A program made the translations under genes and the position numbers. DNA of 64,000 nucleotides from Streptomyces sp. TLI_105 (GTDB taxonomy: Bacteria; Actinomycetota; Actinomycetes; Streptomycetales; Streptomycetaceae), in NCBI RefSeq assembly GCF_900105415.1, contig NZ_FNSM01000001.1, forward strand, positions 248,001 to 312,000, written 5' to 3'. This document shows positions 25,504 through 33,285 of the stretch, in pieces (within the stretch, counting starts at the first letter, position 1; each line of letters begins with the position of its first letter). The notes beneath the pieces were generated by a model. It did not search any database. It was given only the letters and a program-made list of their open reading frames with translations, and was not told the DNA's origin.

Positions 25504-25965
25504 TCAGGCGATGTCCCAGTCCCTCCACCGCTGCGAGGGTCCACCCGTGCACGTCGACAGTTGCACCCGGTCGTTGGCGTTCCTTGCCAGGCACGTGTTC
25601 GTCACCGAGTTCTTGATCAGCGCACCCACCGTGGCGTCCTTCTGCACCGACCAGTACGCCGCCTGGTCATCGGCCAGGCACTGCTTCATCGCGATCAACC
25701 CGTTTCGTGCCGTCAGGCACAGCCCCGTCGCCTTCTGCCGCAGCGCCGTTTTCGGGAGGCTGTTGTCCCAGTACCAGGTCTGGTAGTCGCCATAGTTGCA
25801 GCCGGTCACATACGGTCCGTAGTCCGCCCGGTAGTCCAGACATTTCCCTGTGTCCGGCATGCCCTCGAACACCGACTTCGCAGCTGCCGCGCTCGCTGAT
25901 GTCGCGTTCAGGCCGATCGTCATCCCGACAGCCGCAAAGATCACGGCCAGTCTCTTCCCCACCAT
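25504..25965 (-). CDS. Secreted ricin-type beta-trefoil lectin
   Basis: 153 residues, ATG at 25965 behind GGGAGG. Signal peptide ~1-27 ending ASAAA. Mature part has repeating CLDYRAD, CLTARNGLIAMKQC and CLARNANDRVQLSTC units, each with a conserved Cys pair and Q-x-W-like turns (QTWYW, QRWRDW), a complete RICIN/CBM13 domain of about 120 residues. Likely binds extracellular carbohydrate; with no catalytic domain attached it is a stand-alone lectin. Confidence 0.88.
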   Translation of the reverse strand: MVGKRLAVIFAAVGMTIGLNATSASAAAAKSVFEGMPDTGKCLDYRADYGPYVTGCNYGDYQTWYWDNSLPKTALRQKATGLCLTARNGLIAMKQCLADDQAAYWSVQKDATVGALIKNSVTNTCLARNANDRVQLSTCTGGPSQRWRDWDIA

Positions 25966-26024
25966 GAGAACCTCCCACCCGGCAGCACCGGGATACATGG
26001 ACAGAATCAGGTACAGGGCGATAC

Positions 26025-26095
26025 GAGCCTGCCGCAATGTGAGGTTCGGGCGCCAGTACGCGCTCACCAGCAACACCCGTTCCTTCGACGGCCGT
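26025..26095 (-). pseudogene. N-terminal fragment of IS5-type transposase (fragment 4)
   Basis: Minus-strand reading KERVLLVSAYWRPNLTLRQ matches the N-terminal motif of the transposase group whose C-termini are found at 18.9, 20.0 and 25.4 kb. Only ~24 codons remain. Confidence 0.6.
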
Positions 26096-26209
26096 CGGCG
26101 CGGCTGCGGCAGCAGTTCGAGGGAGTGATGTGACTGTTTCGAGCGGGCGGGCGGTCTCGGGAAACGCCCACCGAGTTCGATGCCCGGTCGACCGCCCACC
26201 ACCGTTTCC

Positions 26210-26410
26210 GGCAGTGGCCCGACCCAAGGCGCGCGTCCACGGGTCCGTCGGCCGTCCCCGCCCCGCCTGAACGCGGCCGCCGGGGAGGAGGCGTACTCGT
26301 CCCGCGGCGACCGCGCCCATCTGCGTAAGCGGGGCATCAAGGCCGTCGTCCCGAAGGGACGGGAGCAGATAGCCAACCGGAACCGGAAAGCCACCTTGCC
26401 GGGCTTCATC
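26210..26410 (+). pseudogene. Fragment of a second IS5-type transposase
   Basis: EEAYSSRGDRAHLRKRGIKA followed by VVPKGREQIANR matches the segment after the second catalytic Asp in a different IS5-family transposase. No remaining start or end. Embedded in about 500 bp of otherwise unassigned sequence (25966-26612). Confidence 0.65.
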
Positions 26411-26612
26411 TGCATGCCTCGGCGATCTGGGCCAAAGGCCCCACCCGCACCAGAGCCGAGAGCCGCGCAGGTCATCGTGGGGCGCGGCTTGCCCCGATGA
26501 CAGGCGCGGGCTCTCGGCGGCAGCTGCGTTCCCGGAGGTCGGGATTTCGGTGGCCCGCTGCCGCCCGGGGAGTGGAGATGGTGCGCCACCGGCACGGTGT
26601 CGGCCCGTGGGC

Positions 26613-27059
26613 TCAGGTGAGGGCGGTGGCCAGGAGGGTGAAGGCGGCGATGATGACGGCGACGCGGACGTAGTGGAAGCGGTCCCAGCGGTTCATCTGC
26701 TGCTTCCAGTCGGCGGGCCGGTTCTCGGGGGTCCACGTCTTGCTCCGGTTGTTGATCGGGACGAGCAGCAGGACCGACATGATCACGCTCAGGATCAGCA
26801 GCGCGGCGGCGATGACGACGAGGCCGGCGCCGGGGCGGTGCCATCCGGCGATGGCCCAGACCGCGCTCAGGACGAGCGAGCCGATGTACCAGACCGGCAT
26901 CAGGGCGCCGAGCATCCGGCCCCCGTGGGCGCGGCCGAGCTGGCCGCTGTCCTCGGGGAGTGCGTCGAGGATCCGGTTGATGACGAAGGCGACGGAGAAC
27001 TCCACCCCCACCATCAGGCCGACGATCACGGTGGTGAAGACCTCGAGTGCGTTGAGCAT
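26613..27059 (-). CDS. DUF1772 family membrane protein
   Basis: 148 residues with four hydrophobic helices (TTVIVGLMVGVEFSVAFVI; MPVWYIGSLVLSAVWAIAG; LVVIAAALLILSVIMSVLLL; VAVIIAAFTLLATAL). Length and layout fit DUF1772, whose characterised relatives include anthrone oxygenases. ATG at 27059 behind GGAGGGG. Divergent from a TetR gene with operator sites between, so very likely its regulatory target. Confidence 0.87.
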   Translation of the reverse strand: MLNALEVFTTVIVGLMVGVEFSVAFVINRILDALPEDSGQLGRAHGGRMLGALMPVWYIGSLVLSAVWAIAGWHRPGAGLVVIAAALLILSVIMSVLLLVPINNRSKTWTPENRPADWKQQMNRWDRFHYVRVAVIIAAFTLLATALT

Positions 27060-27077
27060 GACAGCCCCTCCAGGGAT

Positions 27078-27141
27078 CTAGCACTGCTAGCGGATGAGGC
27101 AACGCTAGTGCTACTGCCGCTCGATTGTCTAGCGGTGCTAG
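27078..27141. promoter_or_regulatory. Two TetR-type operators between DUF1772 and TetR genes
   Basis: CTAGCACTGCTAG at 27078-27090 and CTAGCGGTGCTAG at 27129-27141 are 13-bp palindromes of consensus CTAGCR-N-YGCTAG. A partial copy (GCTAGTGCTA) lies between them at 27104-27113. The second site ends 9 bp before the TetR ATG, so binding would block its translation start or promoter; the first lies 18 bp from the DUF1772 start. Confidence 0.75.
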
Positions 27142-27150
27142 GATCGAATC

Positions 27151-27729
27151 ATGTCGGTACAGGAACGCAAGCAGCGCGAACGGGCGGACCGCGAGCGCCT
27201 CATCGTGGCGACGGCCCGCGAACTCGCCGAGCAGCAGGGCTGGGACGCGGTCACCACCCGCCGGCTCGCCGAGCGCATCGAATACAGCCAGCCCGTCCTC
27301 TACAGCCATTTCCGCGGCAAGCGCGAGATCATCGGCGCCGTCGCCCTCGAGGGTGCCGCCGAGATGGCCGCGGCGCTGCGGGCCGCGACCTCCGCCGCGG
27401 ACGGCCCGCGCAGCCGGGTCACCGCCCTCGCCCGCACGTACCTCGACTTCGCCGAGCGCAACCCGGCGGTCTACGACGCCATGTTCCAGCTCGACGGCGG
27501 CCTGGCGTTCGCGCACGAGGACACCCCGGAGCCGCTGAAGGACGCCTTCGCCGCCCTGCTGGAAAGCCTCGGCGAGGTCGCCGGGGACGGCGTCCACCCG
27601 GGACTGTTCACCGAGACGTTCTGGGCGGCCCTGCACGGGCTGGCCACCCTGACGCGGGCGGGACGACTGCCACCGGAGGACACCGAGCGGAGGGTGGAAC
27701 TGCTGGTGGACCGGCTCGCCATGGCCTGA
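27151..27729 (+). CDS. TetR-family repressor
   Basis: 192 residues. Helix-turn-helix at ~15-60 (TTRRLAERIEYSQPVLYSHF), followed by a helical ligand domain of the TetR_C type (RTYLDFAERNPAVYDAMFQL; FWAALHGLATLTRAGRLP). Divergent from the DUF1772 gene across 91 bp containing two palindromes, so it most likely represses both. Confidence 0.9.
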   Translation: MSVQERKQRERADRERLIVATARELAEQQGWDAVTTRRLAERIEYSQPVLYSHFRGKREIIGAVALEGAAEMAAALRAATSAADGPRSRVTALARTYLDFAERNPAVYDAMFQLDGGLAFAHEDTPEPLKDAFAALLESLGEVAGDGVHPGLFTETFWAALHGLATLTRAGRLPPEDTERRVELLVDRLAMA

Positions 27730-27749
27730 CCCACCGCCCCGGCGAACAC

Positions 27750-27775
27750 GCAGCGGGGCCCCGAGGCCCCGCTGC
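27750..27775 (+). terminator. Perfect 11-bp hairpin after TetR
   Basis: GCAGCGGGGCC and GGCCCCGCTGC flank a CCGA tetraloop, 20 bp after the TetR stop. Strong GC stem without a T-run. Confidence 0.8.
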
Positions 27776-27859
27776 CGCCTGCCTGCGGCACCGCTTCCGC
27801 TCGCTCGCCCCCGCGCGGCGCAGCCGCAGGTCGCCGGCCCCGTACTCCAGTCGGGGCAC

Positions 27860-27980
27860 CCGCCTCCGCCGCCGACTTCGAGACCCCGAACAGCGGGGCG
27901 AGCTGCCGCATCGGCACGTTGGTTCGCCAGTACGCGGCGGCCGGCAGTGGCCTGTCCTCAGCGGAAGGCTCCACTGCCGG
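27860..27980 (-). pseudogene. N-terminal fragment of IS5-type transposase (fragment 5)
   Basis: Minus-strand frame reads EDRPLPAAAYWRTNVPMRQL then APLFGVSKSAAEA, the N-terminal helix-turn-helix of the same transposase as fragment 4. The rest of 27776-28166 holds nothing I can identify. Confidence 0.65.
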
Positions 27981-28166
27981 CCTTGTAGACCACGTCCGCA
28001 CCTGCGCGACGCAGCACCCGCCGCCGGCTTCCCGAAGGCACGTGGGCTCAGCCCGGAGAACGGGATCCTCCAGGGCCGCTCTGACCCCGTGATCACACCA
28101 GCCACATCAAGATCGCCTCTTCCATCACGGCTACTCCCGGTAGGGCCCGTGGTCGAGGATCCCGCC

Positions 28167-28682
28167 ATGACCGAAGGCGACGGCCACGAGGCCTCAACAC
28201 GCTCATTCCTTGCATGCGCGATCGAAGTGGCTCGCCTGCTGGGCCTTGGGGACGCGGCCGACGTGCCCGACGACCGACGCGCGCGGCACCTCGCCGGAGC
28301 CGTACGAAAGCCACTGTTGGAACGCGCCGGCCTGGCCGAAGAGTTCTTCGATCCGCTGATGACCGCTGCTGTCTACGACCCGGACCCAAGCTTCTGCCGC
28401 CGGTTCGTCGAGCCTGCGCTCTACGCCTTCGGGCGCCGCAGGGTCATGACAGCATTGCTCGGCTATCTCCGTACGGGCACGACGGCAGAGAGAGCAGGTG
28501 CCCGGCGAGCCTGGTACTGCGCGCACTTGCCACTGCGCGCTGATCGTTCACCGGCCTACGCGCCCAGCGGGAGCCGTGATCCGGCCCTGGATGAAGCCGA
28601 CGACATGGTGGACCAGTGGCTGGAGTCATCCAGCGCCCAGCAGCGTGCTCGCAGTGCCTCAGAGGGTCAAGAACAGGCCTGA
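28167..28682 (+). CDS. Hypothetical protein
   Basis: 171 residues from the ATG at 28167. The helical pattern FLACAIEVARLLGLGD, YDPDPSFCRRFVEPALYAFG and VMTALLGYLRTGTTAERAG looks like a HEAT-type repeat protein, and similar small proteins occur in Streptomyces arms. No catalytic motif. It is 27 bp upstream of an Imm1-type gene and could be co-transcribed with it. Confidence 0.65.
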   Translation: MTEGDGHEASTRSFLACAIEVARLLGLGDAADVPDDRRARHLAGAVRKPLLERAGLAEEFFDPLMTAAVYDPDPSFCRRFVEPALYAFGRRRVMTALLGYLRTGTTAERAGARRAWYCAHLPLRADRSPAYAPSGSRDPALDEADDMVDQWLESSSAQQRARSASEGQEQA

Positions 28683-28709
28683 GACTCTCGTGGCCAGAAG
28701 GTCTCCGAG

Positions 28710-29033
28710 GTGGTGCTGGAGGCTCTTCGAGCAAGGGTCGACAGCGGACAGTTCGAGACGTGGCTGACCAGTTCGTCCGGGCGGTCGCTGGCCTTCGTGA
28801 CGAATACCGAGCGCGCGATGGTGATGCTGCTCGAAGAAGAGGGTGATCCCGGTGAGCATGCCGTGGACCCTGGGGCCGAGGGATCGAGCAGCGGGTTCGT
28901 CCTCTCCGGTGGGCAGGACGACGAGTACCCGGATGAGGACACCGTTCCCATCGATGAGGCGTTCGTGCTCGTGGAGCACATCGTCGGCACCGGATCCTGG
29001 CCTGCGGACGCGTCGTGGGTGGTCGATCGCTGA
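28710..29033 (+). CDS. Imm1-like immunity protein (orphan)
   Basis: 107 residues from GTG 28710. TWLTSSSGRSLAFVTNTERA, a glycine/aspartate-rich loop, GGQDDEYPDEDTVPIDEAFV and the C-terminal GTGSWPADASWVVDR follow the layout of Imm1 immunity proteins (PF14430), which neutralise deaminase-type polymorphic toxins in characterised cases. There is no toxin gene in this window. The family call is by pattern only. Confidence 0.6.
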   Translation: MVLEALRARVDSGQFETWLTSSSGRSLAFVTNTERAMVMLLEEEGDPGEHAVDPGAEGSSSGFVLSGGQDDEYPDEDTVPIDEAFVLVEHIVGTGSWPADASWVVDR

Positions 29034-29043
29034 CAGCGGTCCA

Positions 29044-29600
29044 TCACCGGGCCCAGATGAGGATGGCGTCGCGGATCACCTGGCGTTCCGCCGCGACGCT
29101 CGCGCCGTCGGGGAGGTCGGGGGAGGCGAGGCGCCACAGGTTGTCCGGCTGCCCGTCGTCGGTGAGACGACTCAGGGCCGCGTCCGTGCCGGGGGGCCAG
29201 GTCCAGGATCGCGAGCAGGTACGTCGTACTGAGGCCCTCTTCGGGGCCCACGCTCACGGCGTCGGCGCTCCAGTGACCCGTTCCCTCTGTGCTGTCCTGC
29301 CGGGCCCGGCCGACCAGGCAGTACGCGCCCTCCATGTGGACGGCGATCCAGAGGTGCTGTCCCTCGGCGGGCCTGCCCGTACCGGCGGCGGTGATGCAGC
29401 GTGAGACGACTCCCGTGGCCGCGGGCTTGTCGATGTGGACGCTGTGATCGGGGTCCCGGGGCAGGGGTGCCTTCACGCCGACGACGGCTCCGCTCACCAT
29501 GCTGAGCGCCGCGGCCACGGACACCACACCCCGCAGGGTGGTACGGGACAGGGAGCGCAGCAGTCGGCCGAGGCGGAGCCATGGTCCGGTCGTTCGTTGG
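29044..29600 (-). pseudogene. Secreted or membrane protein interrupted in a C-run
   Basis: Reading leftwards, an N-terminal basic stretch and hydrophobic helix (GVVSVAAALSMVSGAVVG) are followed by GQHLWIAVHMEGAYCLVG and TTYLLAILDLAP. There the frame is lost at a run of six C near 29200. One extra base restores a good C-terminus (ALSRLTDDGQPDNLWRLASP, then RDAILIWAR and a stop at 29044). The start is unclear because the same frame is open to about 29767. Either a frameshift mutation or a homopolymer sequencing error. Confidence 0.55.
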
Positions 29601-29939
29601 CCTGTGTCTTCAAGCGGTGCTTGCAGAGCGCCGCCTTCTTGCGCCCCGCCCTGACGCACCCCTGGTTCGGACACCGCTCCCCCACACCCGTCAGTCGCCC
29701 CCGCCGCCGACTGGCGGCCCCGGCGCACCGCGCGGATCGCCGCCGCCGGCTCTCCTGCCGTCCTCACCAGTCCGTCGCATCGTCACACACCAGCCGGGCC
29801 CGGCGTTTTGTCGACGATCACGTCTGCCAGGGCCCACGGCCCTCGCCCGTCTCGCGCCGACCGGGCCGGCTCCGGCGGGCTACGCACCATCGGCGTCGGT
29901 CATGGCGGCGTTCGTGTGGAACCACGGCCCGAGGGTCAG
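29601..29939. other. Unassigned region
   Basis: About 340 bp between the interrupted gene and the uracil-DNA glycosylase. A minus-strand stretch near 29685-29590 contains a two-Cys cluster (CPNQGCVRAGRKKAALCKH), but I cannot tie it to a gene. Confidence 0.3.
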
Positions 29940-30707
29940 CTACCCGTCCCGTCGTTCGACCGGCAGGCCGGCGGTGTGTGCCGCCTCGGCGAGGACCCGG
30001 CTCAGCATTTCCGGCGTCAGTCTGCCGGTGAAGACGTTGCGCTGGCTCACGTGGTAGCAGCCGAAGAGCGTGAGCGAGCCGCTCGTCCCCTCCTCGGTGG
30101 TCAGGGGCACCCGCGCACCGTGCCCGAACGCCGGCCGCGGCCGGGGCACGCTCCACCCGGCCTCGCCCAGCGCCGCCAGAGCGGCCTGCCAGCCGAAGGC
30201 GCCCAGGGCGACGACCGCGCGCAGGGTCGGTCGCAGCAGCTGCGTCTCGCGGGTCAGCCACGGGCGGCAGGTGTCACGTTCGCCGGGCGTGGGGCGGTTG
30301 TCCGGCGGTGCGCAGTGCACCGGGGCCGTGACCCGCACGCCGGTGAGCTCCAGCCCGTCATCGGGACCGGTCACAGTCGCCCGGGAGGCCAGCCCCAGCT
30401 CGTACAGGGTCGCGAACAGCAGGTCACCGGCCCGGTCGCCGGTGAACATCCGCCCGGTCCGGTTCGCGCCGTGCGCCGCGGGCGCGAGTCCGGTGATCAG
30501 CAGGGCGGCGTCCGCGGGCCCGAACCCGGGTACCGGGCGGCCCCAGTACTCCCAGTCCCGGAACGCCGCTCGCTTTTCGAGGGCGATCTCCTCCCGCCAC
30601 GCCACCAACCGCGGGCACGCCCGGCACTCCACGAGTCGGGCGTCCATGTCGGCCAGCGTGCGGGCCTGGGCTGCGGCACGCACCGGATACCCCTCGGCAG
30701 TCGACAT
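29940..30707 (-). CDS. Family 5 uracil-DNA glycosylase (UdgB-type)
   Basis: 255 residues from ATG 30707. VECRACPRLVAWREE holds the first Cys pair of the Fe-S cluster. GLAPAAHGANRTGRMFTGD is the family 5 active-site motif A with Ala in place of the usual catalytic residue of other families, and CYHVSQRNVFTGRLT is motif B. It removes uracil, hypoxanthine and similar deaminated bases from DNA. Followed 19 bp upstream by the FUSC gene in the same direction. Confidence 0.93.
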   Translation of the reverse strand: MSTAEGYPVRAAAQARTLADMDARLVECRACPRLVAWREEIALEKRAAFRDWEYWGRPVPGFGPADAALLITGLAPAAHGANRTGRMFTGDRAGDLLFATLYELGLASRATVTGPDDGLELTGVRVTAPVHCAPPDNRPTPGERDTCRPWLTRETQLLRPTLRAVVALGAFGWQAALAALGEAGWSVPRPRPAFGHGARVPLTTEEGTSGSLTLFGCYHVSQRNVFTGRLTPEMLSRVLAEAAHTAGLPVERRDG

Positions 30708-30726
30708 CCTCGACCCACTTCCACCA

Positions 30727-33105
30727 TCACGGTCGGTTCCGACGGTCGACTTCATCGTGGCAGCCGGCCGTCGGTGCCGCTCCCGGACCCCCCGCCCGGT
30801 GCGAACGCCGCTTGCCGACGGGCGCGTCGGCACCGGTGCCGGCACCGGCACCGGTGCCGGTGCCGCCTGCCAGCCGTACGAGGTCCGTCGTCAGCGAGGC
30901 CAGCCAGGACACCGTCGCGTAGTACAGGCGCGGTGCGCCGGGCGGGTCGGCGGCGATGGTGGTGGCGGAGGCCGTCGGTGCGTGGAGCGGTACGGGTGTT
31001 TCCACGGTGTCCCCGGTGGGGTCGATGCGGGCGGAAGTCAGCAGCATGTCCGCCGCGACCCGGTCTCCCGTGCGGATGGCGGACTCCGCGGCTTCTCTTC
31101 CCAGCGGCGGAACCACGACCGGTTCGGGAGGTACGAGAAGCCGGTCGGCGCCCCACAGGGCATGGTGGCCGGCGATGAGCGCGGCCTGCCAGTCCTGACC
31201 GACCGGCGGTGGAGTGGGTCCCTTCGGTTCGCTCTGGTACTGCGCGTACGCCGACTCCGCCATGACCAGGGCGTGCTGCAGCGAACGGTGGCCCGGCGCG
31301 GTGACCACCGGCACGCGCCGTCCGCCCGCCGCGATCTGCGCCGTCGTGGCCACCACGATCTCCGCGGCGATCCTCAGCAGCACCGCGACCGACCGCCGCA
31401 ACTCGTCATGGGCGCCGCGCGGCCAGGCCAGCAGCCCGAACACGGCGCCGATCGCGCTGCCGGTCAGCACGTCGAGCAGCCGGAACTCGGCGAGCTGCCA
31501 GGTGGCCGGCGCCAGCTGTGCGAAGACCAGGGCGACCACCACCGTGAACAGCGCCTGCGCCCACCCGACGCCCTTCACCGGCCCCAGCGTGAAGGTGACC
31601 AGCATCAGCGGCGGCAGTGCCACCGCGTAGACCTCGATGTCGGTACCGACCAGCGCCAGCGACGCCGCCGCGACCAGCGCGCCGACGAGCGTGCCGGTCA
31701 GCGCGATCCGCTCCGTCTTCCGGGTCTCCCGTACCGTCGTGCGCGTCAGCGTCAGGGTGGCCAGCAGCACCCAGAAGCCGTGCGGGAGGGTGTCGATGCC
31801 CGCGATCAACCGGGCCGCCGCCAGGGCCAGACTGATCCGTACGGCGTTCTGGAAGAACACCGACCGGCTGCCGACGTGGCCCGACAGGCGCCGCCACCAC
31901 AGCCGTGGTGCCCGCATCCGCGCGTACCAGAACGGGCCGGGCTCCGGTGTGTCGGCCGCTCGGCCCCGTACGGCGATGTCGGCCGCGGTGGACATCGCGA
32001 GCGCCACGTTCACCAGTTCCAGGAGCGCGGCATCGCGGCGCAGCACAGCGGGAGAGCCGTCCTCGGCCGCCGTCAGTGTCTGCCGGATCTGCCGCAGACG
32101 GGCATGCGCCCGGCCGTCGGGCATTCCGCCCCGTAGCCGGGCGGCGGTCTCCCTCGCCACGCCCGCGACCGCCCGCAGCGGGTCCGGGAGCCTTGCCCCG
32201 GACACCTCGGCCGCCCTGGTCCGGGCTTCCTGGCCCGTGCTTCCCGCTTGCGCACCCCTCTCTGCTCCGGCTCCCCCTGCCGTCCACGCCTCGGCTCCGG
32301 TCCCAGCTTCTGTCCCGGCTTCGGCTTCCCGGGGCGGGGCCGTGGCCGGGGGAGGCGGCGGCAACGACGTCAGCCGGCCGAGCAGGGTGCGTGTCGCCAG
32401 GCCCGTGTGGGCCAGCGCCCTCGGCCGCACGCCCGCTCCGGCCGGGCGTTCCGCCTCCGGGACCTGGGAGGAACGGAGCCCCGTGCTCAAGGCCCGGGCG
32501 GTGTGCAGCATGGCGTCCGGCAGTGTGTACGGGGCGGAACGCAGCCGGTCCGCGCAGCGCGCCGCGCCGTCGGCGGCCCGGGCGGCCCGTTCACGGTAGG
32601 GCAGGGCCGCCGGCTCGGGCAGCAGCGTCATCTCCGCGAGGGTCAGCAGGACGAGCCCGAAGGTCGCCCCCGCCAGCCGCTCGCCCAGCGAACCGGGGTC
32701 GTAGGGCGGGAACGACGGCAGGATGTACATCAGCTGCAGCCCCGTGGCCGCGCCGGCGAATCGTGGTCCTCCAACGGCCATGAACGCCAGCACGAACCCG
32801 ACCACGAGCATGCCGACCACGGCACTCCACGTCCGTACGGACAGGTATGTGCCGAGCGTGATCAACACCCAGCACACCGGCACCACGTCCACCAGGAGCA
32901 CGGCCCGCTGGCGCCCGGAGCCGGGGAGGTGCGAGAGCCCGGCCATGGCGATCGCGCCGAACAGGGCGTACGTCGCGCCGACCGCCGAGTCGAAGCCGTG
33001 GAGAAGCACGTAGAACCCGGCCGTGGCCGCGATCGTGACGCGCAGAGCCCTCCGCGCCGCCGCCCGGTAGGCGGGCGACGGCCGCCGTGGGAACGCGCCA
33101 CCCAT
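30727..33105 (-). CDS. FUSC-family inner-membrane transporter
   Basis: 792 residues from ATG 33105. Two hydrophobic blocks, ~18-160 and ~430-560, each with about six helices, are separated by a soluble ~270-residue domain containing Pro/Ala/Glu-rich low complexity, and a further soluble domain ends the protein. This is the FUSC/aromatic acid exporter AaeB-like layout. The C-terminus has GTGAGAGTGAD encoded by six YRCCGG hexamers at 30831-30866, a variable-looking tail. Divergent from the MFS/TetR operon; may share the operator at 33211-33249. Confidence 0.85.
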   Translation of the reverse strand: MGGAFPRRPSPAYRAAARRALRVTIAATAGFYVLLHGFDSAVGATYALFGAIAMAGLSHLPGSGRQRAVLLVDVVPVCWVLITLGTYLSVRTWSAVVGMLVVGFVLAFMAVGGPRFAGAATGLQLMYILPSFPPYDPGSLGERLAGATFGLVLLTLAEMTLLPEPAALPYRERAARAADGAARCADRLRSAPYTLPDAMLHTARALSTGLRSSQVPEAERPAGAGVRPRALAHTGLATRTLLGRLTSLPPPPPATAPPREAEAGTEAGTGAEAWTAGGAGAERGAQAGSTGQEARTRAAEVSGARLPDPLRAVAGVARETAARLRGGMPDGRAHARLRQIRQTLTAAEDGSPAVLRRDAALLELVNVALAMSTAADIAVRGRAADTPEPGPFWYARMRAPRLWWRRLSGHVGSRSVFFQNAVRISLALAAARLIAGIDTLPHGFWVLLATLTLTRTTVRETRKTERIALTGTLVGALVAAASLALVGTDIEVYAVALPPLMLVTFTLGPVKGVGWAQALFTVVVALVFAQLAPATWQLAEFRLLDVLTGSAIGAVFGLLAWPRGAHDELRRSVAVLLRIAAEIVVATTAQIAAGGRRVPVVTAPGHRSLQHALVMAESAYAQYQSEPKGPTPPPVGQDWQAALIAGHHALWGADRLLVPPEPVVVPPLGREAAESAIRTGDRVAADMLLTSARIDPTGDTVETPVPLHAPTASATTIAADPPGAPRLYYATVSWLASLTTDLVRLAGGTGTGAGAGTGADAPVGKRRSHRAGGPGAAPTAGCHDEVDRRNRP

Positions 33106-33210
33106 GTCCCCAGCATCACCCGCCCCGCCGCACCCGGCACGAGGGAGGGCTCGCCCCCGCCCGGCAGCGGGTCCGTGAGGAGCTGGGCCGGGCGCCGGCC
33201 TTGGCAGGGG

Positions 33211-33249
33211 GTGCACACCTGTTTACCCTGGGGGTGAACACATGTACAC
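33211..33249. promoter_or_regulatory. Inverted repeat upstream of MFS/TetR operon
   Basis: GTGCACACCTGTTTACC and its imperfect complement (GGGTGAACACATGTACAC) face each other around CTGG. The inner core TGTTTACCC ... GGGTGAACA is nearly perfect. It lies 36 bp before the MFS start and 105 bp from the FUSC start, a natural operator for the TetR encoded at 34782. Confidence 0.75.
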
Positions 33250-33285
33250 CCCTGTCCTTCCCGGCTCTCGCACCGCCTCTGGAGC

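Noticed and set aside
25504..27636. 710-codon minus-strand frame spanning lectin, IS debris and TetR
   Set aside because: Only the last 153 codons form a protein (the lectin); the rest is an accidental open frame through intergenic and antisense DNA.
30831..30866. YRCCGG repeats as a CRISPR or regulatory array
   Set aside because: They lie inside the FUSC coding region and encode a Gly/Thr/Ala tail; no spacers.
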